Below, piece after piece: positions 45,584 through 55,066 of a stretch of DNA of 64,000 nt; the stretch's first letter is position 1; every line of letters starts with the position of its first letter. Under the pieces are notes generated by a model. The model did not search any database. It saw nothing but the letters and a program-made list of their open reading frames with translations, and was not told the origin of the DNA. The position numbers were made by a program, and so were the translations under genes. Source of the stretch: JAFNAG01 sp963721405 (lineage in GTDB: Bacteria; Acidobacteriota; UBA6911); contig CAVRJA010000006.1 of assembly GCA_963721405.1 (NCBI GenBank), positions 587,486 to 651,485 on the forward strand, given 5' to 3'.

Positions 45584-47770
45584 TCACCGGAGGTGTCCGC
45601 GCACTTCGAAGGTGATGGAATCGAGCGCGCGCTCGGAGGAATCGACGAGCGTCAGGATATGTTTGCCGCGCATGGGAGTCCAAAGCAATAAGGCCCCGGC
45701 TCCCCCGATGGGATGGCCGTCGAGAACCCAGTGAAGTTGATCGTTTTGCGGCTGTGCTTCGAAAAACAACTTCTGTTCTTCCGCGGGGATGTCCGGGTCC
45801 ATTGCCACCACGGTCCCCGTGGCCGGATAGGCGATCCGGAATCCTGAGATTGCCTCTCCAGGCACTACCGCCAGCTCCGTTCCGCGGATAAACCACTCGT
45901 TTCCGGCGCGGTCGCCCAGCGCCGCATGGGCCAGGATTCCCGGCGGGGGGGAAGGAGGGCTGCTGGTGCGATCCCGATGCAGCCAGTTCATGATTTCGAC
46001 CCAGACAGGCGCCGCCCCGGTGATGCCGCTGACGTTCCACATCGGCTCGCCCGAGAAGTTGCCTGCCCACACTCCCACGGTGTAACTGTCCGAGTAGCCA
46101 ACGCACCAGTTGTCGCGCATGTCCTTGCTTGTACCCGTTTTCACGGCAGTCCAGAAGCGGGTCGACAGCGGGCTCTCGAGGCTGAACGTCCGGCTCCGGC
46201 TCTCCCTGTCACTGAGGATGTCGGACAAGAGGAACGAGACTGTCGCCGGGAATACCCGCCGGACCGCGCCGGGCGGCTCCTCGAATGTCATCCGGACGGG
46301 GCTCCAGACGCCGGAGTCTGCCAGGCAGCGATAAGCGTTGGTCAACTCCCACAGGCAGACGTCCGCCGCGCCGAGGGCCAGGGACGGCCCGTAAAACTCC
46401 GCAGACTGGAGTTCTTCGAACCCGGCGGCAGTCAGCACCCGGAGCAGGGTGTCGATGCCGATGAGGTTCAGCGTCTTTACAGCCGGCACGTTTAGCGACG
46501 ATGCGAGGGCGATGCGTGCGGTAACCGGACCGTTGAACGACTTGTCGTAGTTGCTCGGGCGGTATGCGCCGCCGAGCACGGGCACGTCGAGCGGGCTGTC
46601 ATCCAGCAGCGACGCCGCCGTGAGCAGGCGCATGTCGAGAGCGGCGCCGTAGACGAACGGCTTCAAGGTGGATCCGGCCTGCCGCCGAGCCTGAATCCCG
46701 TCGACGTAGCGGGCGCTTCCCTGGTCCCCGGTGTTGCCTACATAGGCCAGGACCTCCCCGGTCCGGTTGTCCAGGACGAGAACCGCGCCGTCGCGGACGT
46801 TCTGGGCCCGGACAGTCATGATGTGACGGCGCAGCGTGTCGGTTGCGAACTGTTGCAGGCTGCGGTCCAGCGTAGAAACGATCCGGTGCGGAGTGCCTTG
46901 AACCCGTGCCCGGGCCCCCCGGAACAGGCGTCGTGCGGCCTGGGGCGCCAGCTGGGCCTGGGGCTTGATGAAGTACGGATGAGACAAGGTCTGGCGAGCC
47001 TGCTCCGGAATCTCCGCAGGGCCTAACCCGAGCTGCATGGCAGACGCGAGCGTCGTCGCTCTCCTCGCCACCTGGTCCGCACCCGCATTCGGAGATCGCA
47101 CCAGCGCCGCGAGGATCACTGATTCAAGGCTCGTGAGTCCATGCGGCTGCTTGCCGAAGAGGCCGTTCGCCGCGGCAGCCAGGCCCTGAAGTTCGCCGCG
47201 AAAGGTCACCAGGTTCAGATATGCTTCCAGGATCTGGGGTTTGGACCAGCGACGCTCCAGTGCCCGCGCGCTCTGAATCTGGCGCCATTTCTGCAAAAAT
47301 GTGCGGCGTTGCGCCGCCGGCTGCAGCTCTTTGTCCAGCTGGGAGGCGAGCTGCATCGTGAGAGTGCTGGCGCCGCGGGGGCCGGATCCGAGGGAAGAGG
47401 CCAGCGCACCGGCCAGCGAAGTCCAGTCCACGCCGTGGTGCTGGTAGAAGCGGCGGTCTTCGGCGTACAACATAGCCGAAACCAGCGCCGGAGAAATCGA
47501 CGACAGCGGGACCCATTCGAGCCGCCTGGCGCTGCTGTTGGTCCTCTGCTCCTGGACGATCTCTTCGTGACGGTCCAGCAGGACGGATTCCGACCGGCTG
47601 TAAGCCGCGCGCACGGCCTCAAACGCGGGCGCCGTGGAAGCGCCGGGCGGAAGCGCGGCAAACAGCGCGGCCAGGAGGACAGCCGCGCCAATCAAGACGC
47701 AGAGACCCCGGAAACCGGAGAGAATGCCGGACAGGTTCTTCACGGTTTTCGAGGTCTTCGCGGTTCGCAT
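45584..47770 (-). CDS. pbpC: penicillin-binding protein 1C
   Basis: 728 residues. N-terminal TM (LCVLIGAAVLLAALFAALPP), GT51 glycosyltransferase (about 60-230) with AEDRRFYQHHGVD and STLTMQLASQ, and a transpeptidase domain with SxxK in QAGSTLKPFVYG, SxN in ASSLNVPA and KTG in VKTGTSKD. It ends with the short beta domain typical of PbpC. It polymerises and possibly cross-links peptidoglycan in the periplasm. The ATG lies one base after the stop of the upstream alpha-2-macroglobulin gene, the same pairing as yfhM-pbpC of enterobacteria; the two are thought to work together in envelope defence and repair. Confidence 0.95.
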   Translation of the reverse strand: MRTAKTSKTVKNLSGILSGFRGLCVLIGAAVLLAALFAALPPGASTAPAFEAVRAAYSRSESVLLDRHEEIVQEQRTNSSARRLEWVPLSSISPALVSAMLYAEDRRFYQHHGVDWTSLAGALASSLGSGPRGASTLTMQLASQLDKELQPAAQRRTFLQKWRQIQSARALERRWSKPQILEAYLNLVTFRGELQGLAAAANGLFGKQPHGLTSLESVILAALVRSPNAGADQVARRATTLASAMQLGLGPAEIPEQARQTLSHPYFIKPQAQLAPQAARRLFRGARARVQGTPHRIVSTLDRSLQQFATDTLRRHIMTVRAQNVRDGAVLVLDNRTGEVLAYVGNTGDQGSARYVDGIQARRQAGSTLKPFVYGAALDMRLLTAASLLDDSPLDVPVLGGAYRPSNYDKSFNGPVTARIALASSLNVPAVKTLNLIGIDTLLRVLTAAGFEELQSAEFYGPSLALGAADVCLWELTNAYRCLADSGVWSPVRMTFEEPPGAVRRVFPATVSFLLSDILSDRESRSRTFSLESPLSTRFWTAVKTGTSKDMRDNWCVGYSDSYTVGVWAGNFSGEPMWNVSGITGAAPVWVEIMNWLHRDRTSSPPSPPPGILAHAALGDRAGNEWFIRGTELAVVPGEAISGFRIAYPATGTVVAMDPDIPAEEQKLFFEAQPQNDQLHWVLDGHPIGGAGALLLWTPMRGKHILTLVDSSERALDSITFEVRGHLR

Positions 47771-47771
47771 T

Positions 47772-50700
47772 TCACTTTACCTGGATAATCGCGTTCGGAA
47801 TCTCTCCAAACATCTCGGGCGCGTACATCGCCTCCACGCGCGTCGGCGGAAGCTGGAACACGCCGGCATTGTTGAGCCGGATGGTGTACTCGATGCTCCA
47901 TGAGCCTTTCGGCACATAACGGTAATAGGTCCGGAACGCTTCAAACGAGCGCTCTTCGAATGCGGGCCAGACCCAGCCCTTGAATTCTTCTCCCCGGGTG
48001 GCCAGTCGGGAATCCTGGCCCAGCCCCGTGCCGAAGATAGTGGCGCCGGCCGGGACCGGGTCGTTCACAACGACCCAGGTCATGTCAGACTGCGATTCGA
48101 TTTCCAGCTTCACTCGAGCGATGTCGCCGGCGTTCCAGACGCCCTTTTCTTTTTGTTCCACGGGGGTCAGCGTCCTGAGAATCTTGAAGCCGCTCGAAAG
48201 CGGCGCGCTGAGCGGCACGGCGGCGAGGATCTGGATGGTAACCCAGGGCATCCCGGTCCCGCGCATGTTGACTTCGAGTGCGCTGCGCTGGCCGGGCCAC
48301 GGGAAGGAGAGGGCGGCGCCCTTGGGATTGGCCTGCCAATCGACCGCCTGGGTGCGGCCCGCGAGTGTCGCCGCGCTCTCGCCGGTTACCGGGATGCTTT
48401 CGAAGGCCCTCGAGAATTTCTCCATTGCCATGACTCCCCAGGCGTTCGCGACGGTTGTATCCCAGTGCCCGCGACGCTGCCTTCCTAATGCGCCCCGCAC
48501 CAGCCGGGGGATGTCCTGTTTCCAGTCGGCGGAGCCCAGCTGGCTGAGAAGCAGCCGCACGGCGTTGGTGTCGGTTGAGACCATCAGCCACCACAAGGAA
48601 TCGGTCCGCTCCGTGGAGAAGCCCATGGTCGTGCCCTGAAAATTGAGCCGCGCACGAAGGATCTGCTGGGCTTCCTGCAGGCGTGCGGCACGGTTGACCA
48701 CGCCGGTCACGCGGGTGAGAATGTTGAACCAGTCGATCATGGCCGAGGTGGGCCAGAGATTGGGATCGATGGAAATGGAGGAAAGGAACCCGGCCTGCGC
48801 CCGGTTGTGCCGCGACAGGGCTTCGATGGCTGCCAGCTTGCGTATGGAGAGATCGGCGGTCGGCAGCGCGGAATACCGGACGATGCGCCCCTCAGCAAAG
48901 CCCTGCAGCCCCGACAGCGTGCGCTCCAAAGACTCCTGCGGGATTTTCCAGCCGGCTTCGTCGGCGATTGCGACGACATAGGAAGTCAGGATGTCACTTC
49001 CCTCCGACATCGACGGGAAATACTTGGCCAGGCCGTCGCCGTCGAGATAGACCGGCAGCTGCTGCATGATCCTGTCCCAGAGACTGGCATCACGAAGTGC
49101 GACCGCCTTGGAGACCAGTTGTTCCAGGCAGCTGTAGGGGTAGAAACTCATATACTCGGCCACCCCGCCAAGGCCCTCGGTCAGCCTTGGCTGGAAGGAG
49201 ACGCGGACGCCACCCAGGCCGGGCAACGAGTCTGCCGGCCGCTCAACATCCATGCGAAAACTCTTCTCCACCTGGGTCAGCGTGGCCTGGAGAGTCCGCA
49301 CGGGCAGGGCCGGCACGATCTTCTGGGTTATGGACATGCGGTCGCCGGCGCCCCCGTCGCCCGCGGCTTCGATTTCGTACTTGAGAGAATCCGTCCCGGC
49401 GGGGGCGGTGATGTTCCACCCGATCACCCTGGACTCGCCCGATGCGAGCGAGACCGTCTGCGGCTCCAGGGATTCTGCCTGCGGGGTCACGCGCCCGGAG
49501 ACGCGGACCTGCAACGGACGCTCCGTGGTGTTGCGCACGGTGAACGTCGACAGGAATTTGTCGCCCTGGCGGACGAGCGGCGGCAGACCGGAAAAGAGGA
49601 TGAGGTCCTGTGTGGTGCGGATCGAGGTGTATCCCGTGCCAAACCGGTCGGTGCCGCCGTCGGCTATCGCCACTATGCGGAAGCTGGTGAGTGAGTCATT
49701 CAGGGGAATTTCCACCGAAGCCTGGCCACGCCCGTCTAGCTTGAGGCGCCCTTTCCACAACAGGAGCGTGTCGAACAGCTCGCGTGTCAGGGACTTTCCG
49801 CCTCCGCCCCCCTGCGGCATGGCTTTCAGGCCGAAGTGCCGCTTGCCGATCACATTCATCTGGGCGGTCGAAGTCTGCACGCCGTAACTGCGCCGGCCCA
49901 TCATGGCGTCCAGAAGGTCCCAGCTGCCATTGGGCATTAATTCGAGCAGGCCCTCGTCGACTGCGGCGACGGCGACTTCACTCCCCTGCGGCAGCGGCTG
50001 CCCGTCGGCCGTGGTGACGGAGATCTTTGCCAGGGCCTTTTCCCTGACCTTGTATATGCGCCGGTCGGTGGCGACGTTTACCTTCAGCTCGTGCGACTTC
50101 CAACCGACGCGAATCTCCGCGATCCCCAGCCGGAACGCGGGCCGCCCGAGATCCACGGTTGCCGTCGGCTGCACGTCGTTGGCCCGGCCACGGACCGCCA
50201 GGACGGAGATGAAGACGTTGGGTGACCAACTGCCTTGCACCGGCAACTCGATCACCGGCTCCTTCCCGGAGAGTTCCTTGACGAAGGTTTCCCCCACCCC
50301 CTCGCGTTCCACCGAAATGAGCGCGGTGGCCTTACGGAATGGCATGCGCACCTGGAAGCGGGCCTTCTGGCCCGGCTCGTAGTGCTTCGCCTCGGGTAGG
50401 AGGTCCATGCGGTCGCTGTCCTCGGCCGCAAACCACCAGTCGTTGGCCCCGGCTACCCAGACATCCTGGTGCGCGGCGGTCTCACGGCCCCCGCTGTCGG
50501 CGGTCGTCGCTTCCAGGATAAGGTTGCCCGAAACCGACACCGGTTTCTCGCAAAGTAAGAGCCCACGCCGGTCGGTGCGGCCGGCGCACAGAGCCTGGAC
50601 CTTGCTGACTTCCGTGGAGTGTTCATAGGCATAGAATCCGCCGACGAGGCGCTTGCGATGGGAATAGGTTTTTCGCTGGAACAAATCGACCGATACGTTT

Positions 50701-52160
50701 GCTCCCGCGACAGGCTTCCCGGAAAGGTCAACCACCGCCACACGGAACTTGACCGACTGGCGCGACAGGGCCCAGCTGTCCGGCCTGATGCCGATCATCC
50801 AGGACGCCGGCCACAAGGGAATTCGTGACGACGCCGTCTGGACCTCGCCGTTGGGATCTCTGAAATCGAGTTCGGCGGTGATCCCCATCGGCTCCTCGAT
50901 TTTGGGCAGGTTGGTGAAATTCGCCCGCGCCGAGCCAGACCGGTCCAGGGTCAGCTCCTGGCTTTGGACCGGATACTTCTGCGTCTGCGGTCCTTCTTCG
51001 CCATAGCCGCGCGTCAGGCCTTCGTGTACCTTGCCGTTGCTGAATACGTATTCGTCGAATGCCTGCGGTGCAGGGACATACCGAGGTTCCAGGAGATACC
51101 GCAACTTGACCGGAAGCTGGCCCGCACCACCGCCGCCGAGATAGTTCACGGTAACGTCGACGGGCACCGTCGAAGGAGAGACGAGATCCTCCGAGGGCGG
51201 CCGGATGATTGCCTTCATAAGCGGCACGCGGTAGTCTTCGACCCGGAAACTGCCAGCCGGGATGTTGCGTTCCTCCTCCCATTCGGAAACCTTGGGAGCG
51301 CCGGCCGGACGGTTGAGAGTCACAAAGTATGTCCCGCGCGTGGCCTCCTTCGGAATCGCCCACGTGGACTCGGCGCTTCCGTCAGCATTCCATTTGAGCG
51401 GCAGCTCGTACTTCTGGCCGCTCCCTGCATGGAGAATTTCCAGCTTCTGCCCGATGTCGTTCTCGGGCAGCAGGGAAAAGCCGGCCAGGACGCGTTTGCG
51501 AAGTATGTGCTTCATGTGCACCGTTTCGCCGGGCCGGAAGAGCGTCCGGTCGAAGACGGTGTGGGCGCCGATCATGGTCGGGTTCCACTCGGTCGGCAGT
51601 TGAAACCGCCAGGGCTCAATGCCCTCGTCCCAGCTCGTGTGGACGAAGGCCCTGTCTTCTCCTGCTTTCGCCGATACGACCAGACCGGAGTCGAGGCGGT
51701 CGTAAGAGCATCGCGGGAGTTCGAGCGCCGCCGGGAGCTTGTTGATCCTGGCAATGCCGTCGCGGTCCGTCTTGCCCTCATAGAGGGTTTTGCCCTCACA
51801 ATCGCGGATTTGAACCGTGCCTTGATTGACCGGCCTGGCGTTGTCCAGAGTCGTGACCCAGACCAGGGAAGACTCGATGCCATACTTGAAATGAACGGAA
51901 AGGTTGGTGACCAGAACCGAGGCTGGCACGTACATCGGTTTCGGCTTGCCCAACAGAGCGGCTCCAAGCAACTCGCTTTCGAGTTCCACCACGTAGAAGC
52001 CCGGCGACCTGAGAGGTATGCCGACGACTTCGAAGGCCTTGGGCCCGGACAACTTTGGAACGCTGAAGGGCTTCGTCCGCGCGCCGGTGACCGTGCCGAA
52101 AACAGACTTCTCCCTGTCCTGGTAGGACCGGTTGCTTACTTTCTTGATCCAGTACAGCAT
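47772..52160 (-). CDS. alpha-2-macroglobulin family protein, C-terminal 1462 residues (3' part of frameshifted gene)
   Basis: This frame continues the gene begun at 53451 after a one-base frameshift near 52268. It holds MG-type beta domains, the bait-region-like loop, and a complement-like alpha/alpha toroid. The thioester motif CLEQ is encoded at 49119-49130 in YPYSCLEQL, so it can trap proteases covalently, like the YfhM type. The last domain ends NAIIQVK. A frame-restored join gives about 1,890 residues, as expected for large bacterial members. The ATG at 52160 is internal and not a true start; the coding frame is open from about 52270. Followed at once by pbpC. Confidence 0.88.
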   Translation of the reverse strand: MLYWIKKVSNRSYQDREKSVFGTVTGARTKPFSVPKLSGPKAFEVVGIPLRSPGFYVVELESELLGAALLGKPKPMYVPASVLVTNLSVHFKYGIESSLVWVTTLDNARPVNQGTVQIRDCEGKTLYEGKTDRDGIARINKLPAALELPRCSYDRLDSGLVVSAKAGEDRAFVHTSWDEGIEPWRFQLPTEWNPTMIGAHTVFDRTLFRPGETVHMKHILRKRVLAGFSLLPENDIGQKLEILHAGSGQKYELPLKWNADGSAESTWAIPKEATRGTYFVTLNRPAGAPKVSEWEEERNIPAGSFRVEDYRVPLMKAIIRPPSEDLVSPSTVPVDVTVNYLGGGGAGQLPVKLRYLLEPRYVPAPQAFDEYVFSNGKVHEGLTRGYGEEGPQTQKYPVQSQELTLDRSGSARANFTNLPKIEEPMGITAELDFRDPNGEVQTASSRIPLWPASWMIGIRPDSWALSRQSVKFRVAVVDLSGKPVAGANVSVDLFQRKTYSHRKRLVGGFYAYEHSTEVSKVQALCAGRTDRRGLLLCEKPVSVSGNLILEATTADSGGRETAAHQDVWVAGANDWWFAAEDSDRMDLLPEAKHYEPGQKARFQVRMPFRKATALISVEREGVGETFVKELSGKEPVIELPVQGSWSPNVFISVLAVRGRANDVQPTATVDLGRPAFRLGIAEIRVGWKSHELKVNVATDRRIYKVREKALAKISVTTADGQPLPQGSEVAVAAVDEGLLELMPNGSWDLLDAMMGRRSYGVQTSTAQMNVIGKRHFGLKAMPQGGGGGKSLTRELFDTLLLWKGRLKLDGRGQASVEIPLNDSLTSFRIVAIADGGTDRFGTGYTSIRTTQDLILFSGLPPLVRQGDKFLSTFTVRNTTERPLQVRVSGRVTPQAESLEPQTVSLASGESRVIGWNITAPAGTDSLKYEIEAAGDGGAGDRMSITQKIVPALPVRTLQATLTQVEKSFRMDVERPADSLPGLGGVRVSFQPRLTEGLGGVAEYMSFYPYSCLEQLVSKAVALRDASLWDRIMQQLPVYLDGDGLAKYFPSMSEGSDILTSYVVAIADEAGWKIPQESLERTLSGLQGFAEGRIVRYSALPTADLSIRKLAAIEALSRHNRAQAGFLSSISIDPNLWPTSAMIDWFNILTRVTGVVNRAARLQEAQQILRARLNFQGTTMGFSTERTDSLWWLMVSTDTNAVRLLLSQLGSADWKQDIPRLVRGALGRQRRGHWDTTVANAWGVMAMEKFSRAFESIPVTGESAATLAGRTQAVDWQANPKGAALSFPWPGQRSALEVNMRGTGMPWVTIQILAAVPLSAPLSSGFKILRTLTPVEQKEKGVWNAGDIARVKLEIESQSDMTWVVVNDPVPAGATIFGTGLGQDSRLATRGEEFKGWVWPAFEERSFEAFRTYYRYVPKGSWSIEYTIRLNNAGVFQLPPTRVEAMYAPEMFGEIPNAIIQVK

Positions 52161-53451
52161 TTCGTTGGGCGTCTCGGCCGGTACTTTGTAGATCTTCCCC
52201 TGGATCCTGGCTGCAACGCTCTCGTCCAGGCCGGTGACCAGCTCTCTCGGGGGATCGACGTTTTCCTGGCCCTTCCACGACCTGCATCATGCGCCCGGCC
52301 ACGACAGGCTCGACGTTGCGCAGCGTCACCGGAAGCAATGGGCTGCCCTTCAGTTCCAGGATGCCGAAGGGGGCCGCGAACTTTGCCAGCGGCGGGTATT
52401 CATCAGTCTTTACCGTGAGTGGGAACTTATCGGCGTTGCTCAGCGTTCGCTCCGCGTCATCCTTCATTCCCGGCGGCAGCTCGATCGTGAAAGCAGAGCG
52501 CTCGGGAAAGGGCTCTTTGAAAGAAACCCCGTAGACGAACCCGTTCGATTCATCCGACTCGGGCCTTTGCGGCAACCATTGCCTGCCGCCGGGTCCCGTG
52601 AGGATCACTTTGGACGCGTCGCTCCAGGCGACCGGGGCGGAAAAACTGACGTTCATCGGCGCGATTGGAATGCACTGCGCCTCGGCATTCTCTCTCGAGC
52701 ACTCGAACAGGGCCATGAAAGCGGCGCGCGTGATAAACGGCAGGATCCGGTCCTGCTCGGTGGCGACCCCGCTTTGCGATTGCACTCCGCGTCCCCAGAC
52801 CAGATTGACGCGGGTCTTGGCGGGAAATTTCTGGCGCGCCTGCAGCAGCAGCAGATTCTCCGGCGGTTTGCGGTAGCGGTATTCTGCCTTAAGGATTTCC
52901 TCACGCTCGGCGCCGGATACGATGCGCACGCCGATCCGGCTGGCGATTCCGTCCACCGCGAAAGCCACGTGCTCGAGAACGGAGGCCTCGGTCGGCATGC
53001 CGTTGAGCGTCAGCGTGAAGATCTGCCCTTCATCGATCGATTCGGAACCCTCGTACGGCCGGCACATGAGGATGGCCGGACCGCCCGTCGACAAACTGAA
53101 ATTGCGCTGCCCGGTGATTTCCCTGCCGGCCAGGGTGCGTGTTCCCTCCTTCAGGCGGAACTCGCAGCGCACTCCCGCGGGAAGATCGCGATCGAAGTCG
53201 TAGGCCCAGTTGCGGTCGTCCGCCCAGCGGGGAGTGCCCTGTTCCGCGCACGTAACGTCGAATGGCTGCGTGAGCCGCAGGTCGCCGAAGGGCACCATCG
53301 GATCGGAAAAACGGACACGGACCTGGCGCACCTGCCTGACGGTGCCCTGTGGGGAGAACGCCTCGATGCGCGCCAGCTGCTGAGCCGGGCCGCCGGCTGC
53401 GGCCTGCCACACCAGGAGTACCAGAATCGCCGGAAGCAATCGCGGTTTCAT
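51796..53451 (-). CDS. alpha-2-macroglobulin family protein, N-terminal part (5' part of frameshifted gene)
   Basis: Begins at ATG 53451 with a signal peptide (LLPAILVLLVWQAAAGGPAQ) and continues through the first macroglobulin domains (RIEAFSPQGTVRQVRQVRVR, ADDRNWAYDFDRDLPAGVRC, LNGMPTEASVLEHVAFAVDG) to GRMMQVVEG near 52272. Beyond that the frame turns into low-complexity Arg/Gly/Ser sequence. The expected continuation QENVDPPRELVTGLDESVAA is found in the next frame if one base of the plus-strand GG at 52268-52269 is removed. Residues translated from about 52268 down to 51796 in this frame are therefore artefactual. Confidence 0.85.
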   Translation of the reverse strand: MKPRLLPAILVLLVWQAAAGGPAQQLARIEAFSPQGTVRQVRQVRVRFSDPMVPFGDLRLTQPFDVTCAEQGTPRWADDRNWAYDFDRDLPAGVRCEFRLKEGTRTLAGREITGQRNFSLSTGGPAILMCRPYEGSESIDEGQIFTLTLNGMPTEASVLEHVAFAVDGIASRIGVRIVSGAEREEILKAEYRYRKPPENLLLLQARQKFPAKTRVNLVWGRGVQSQSGVATEQDRILPFITRAAFMALFECSRENAEAQCIPIAPMNVSFSAPVAWSDASKVILTGPGGRQWLPQRPESDESNGFVYGVSFKEPFPERSAFTIELPPGMKDDAERTLSNADKFPLTVKTDEYPPLAKFAAPFGILELKGSPLLPVTLRNVEPVVAGRMMQVVEGPGKRRSPERAGHRPGRERCSQDPGEDLQSTGRDAQRNAVLDQESKQPVLPGQGEVCFRHGHRRADEALQRSKVVRAQGLRSRRHTSQVAGLLRGGTRKRVAWSRSVGQAETDVRASLGSGHQPFRSFQVWHRVFPGLGHDSGQRQAGQSRHGSNPRL

Positions 53452-53909
53452 ACCGATTCTCTCTCGATGATGAAGGTTTTAGTTCCGTTTCACGGATGCC
53501 GGGGGATATTCACTGTGCACAATTAATATCATAAATCCAACCGGTGCTATTATCGTTACGCTTTTCACTGTTTTATAATTTAAGGATGCCTGCGTCAAAA
53601 TTCCGCAGGCTTCGTTCCCCGGCACGGCCGGCGCCGGGAAGCCCTTGCGGCGGCGTGCCACCGTTCATTGAGATCGGAAACCCGGTCCTGATTGGCGTGG
53701 CGACACGGAGGGTGCCGGGACCGCCGGCGTCTCGCCGGCCTGCTGCGATGCGGTTGCCGAAGCGATTGAATCGGGTACGCTCTCGCCCACGGTTTTCGCA
53801 TCGGGCTGTGGGCGCCGCATTGCCTTTGCCGGCGAGACGCCGGCGGTCCCGGGAGGGAAATTCCCGGAGAGGGGAATCGACCGATCGCGGAACAGCGGGA
53901 GTGAGAACG
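53452..53909. other. 458-base divergent region with a long inverted repeat
   Basis: Separates the alpha-2-macroglobulin start (minus) from the PEBP-family start (plus). The first 130 bases are AT-rich and likely hold the minus-strand promoter. The rest is taken up by an inverted repeat at 53715-53852. A long open frame from 53544 runs through it but is Arg/Pro-rich and has no ribosome site. Confidence 0.45.
53715..53852. repeat. inverted repeat with 25-bp perfect arms
   Basis: 53715-53739 (CCGGGACCGCCGGCGTCTCG...) is the exact reverse complement of 53828-53852, with an 88-base interior that itself has CGATGCGG/CCGCAT half-complements. Its GC-rich palindromic nature fits a REP/BIME-like intergenic element. 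No transposase is adjacent. Confidence 0.75.
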
Positions 53910-54464
53910 ATGATGACGGAACGAATTAGGATCGGCGGCCTGTGGCTGGCAGCACTCTTGTGGGGCTGCGCCGCCGCCTGTTCCGCAACAGGAGGAAAAG
54001 CCATGACTCTCAGTTTGACGAGCCCTGCTTTCAACCACGAGGGCGATATTCCAAACAAACACACGTGTGAGGGCGCGGATGTCTCGCCGGCGCTGAGCTG
54101 GAGCGCGCCGCCGGCCGGAACCCGGACCTTCAGCCTGATCATGGACGATCCGGATGCGCCCGCCGGCACCTGGGTTCACTGGGTGCTCTTCGATCTTCCC
54201 GCGCAGACTCGCGCGCTGCCGGAAGGCGTTCCCAAGACAAACGAGCTCGAGGACGGATCACGCCAGGGGCGGAACGACTTCTCGCGTCCCGGCTATGGCG
54301 GCCCTTGCCCGCCCAGGGGCGCGGCACATCGTTATTTCTTCAAGCTGTACGCGCTCGATGCCGTCCTCAGCCTGTCCCCGGGCGCGAGCAAAGCCGATCT
54401 GGAAAAGGCGATGAAGGGGCACATCCTGGCTGAGGCACAATTGATGGGTCGGTACAAGCGGTGA
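53910..54464 (+). CDS. PEBP-family (YbhB/YbcL-type) lipoprotein
   Basis: The start at tandem ATGs 53910/53913 is chosen over the long frame from 53544, because GGGAG precedes them and the protein then begins with a signal sequence (GGLWLAALLWGCAAACS) with lipobox-like Cys residues. The mature 150 residues are a phosphatidylethanolamine-binding-protein fold: HTCEGADVSPALSW, LIMDDPDAPAGTWVHWVLFD, GYGGPCPPRGAAHRYFFKLY. The DPDAP and GPCPP-H motifs line the ligand pocket. Ligand and role in bacteria are unknown. Likely anchored in the envelope. Monocistronic. Confidence 0.87.
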   Translation: MMTERIRIGGLWLAALLWGCAAACSATGGKAMTLSLTSPAFNHEGDIPNKHTCEGADVSPALSWSAPPAGTRTFSLIMDDPDAPAGTWVHWVLFDLPAQTRALPEGVPKTNELEDGSRQGRNDFSRPGYGGPCPPRGAAHRYFFKLYALDAVLSLSPGASKADLEKAMKGHILAEAQLMGRYKR

Positions 54465-54479
54465 ATCGGGAGAGGCCGG

Positions 54480-55050
54480 AGTAAGGAGTCAGTAGCCAGG
54501 AGTCAGGAGTACGGAGTACGGAGATGGGAAGGGAGGAGCCACCCCCCGGTGATACAAATTCCGTGATTTGTGGAAATGACCTGATGGGGGAAGTGTCTTG
54601 TGGAATGGAGGGCGTCCAAGGGTGGACATACGGGTTGGATTGAGGCGCGAAGCGCCGGCAGTGAATAGCCCCGCGCGTCAGCGCGGGGTGCAGGCAAGCT
54701 GGGAAGTGAGGCCCGAAGGGCCGGCACATTTTATGTACTCCCGGGTATTTTGTGCCGCGCCTTCGGCGCTCATTTTCACGTTATTCTGATCCCGGCCTGA
54801 CGGCCGGGCCTATTTACTGCCGGCCCTTCGGGCCTCATGAGGATTCCCTCGGCCCGGGAGCGCCGGCGGGACGAGGCGGGACGCCCGCACAATGCGGATT
54901 CAGCCAAGATGCGAAAGGTAACCTTGACAGACCACCTCAGATGTCTTCGGGCCTGCTCACCCCATAGTCAACGGCTGGACATCCTGATTGGACTTGCGAC
55001 TTCCAGGCCCCTGACTACTGACTCCTGGCTTCTGACTCCTTTCTTATCCG
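54480..55050. repeat. cluster of REP-like and GGAGTC inverted repeats filling a 602-base gap
   Basis: 54708-54726 (GAGGCCCGAAGGGCCGGCA) is the perfect reverse complement of 54818-54836. A block at 54651-54668 matches 54806-54824 in inverse orientation. AGTAGCCAGGAGTCAGGAG-type repeats near 54489-54520 are inverted relative to CTCCTGGCTTCTGACTCC near 55019-55040, so the whole stretch is bounded by an inverted repeat. No coding frame is credible. Confidence 0.65.
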
Positions 55051-55066
55051 AGGGGGAATAACGCTT

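Noticed and set aside
51796..52265. C-terminal tail of the 5' alpha-2-macroglobulin frame
   Set aside because: Arg/Gly/Ser-rich out-of-frame translation after the frameshift; the real coding frame on the same bases is the 3' part.
53544..53909. 122-residue N-terminal extension of the PEBP-family protein
   Set aside because: Translated from an inverted repeat, Arg/Pro-rich, and placed before a clear signal peptide with its own ribosome site.
54480..55050. CRISPR array
   Set aside because: Repeats are inverted and unequal in spacing, with no regular repeat-spacer pattern and no cas genes in the window.
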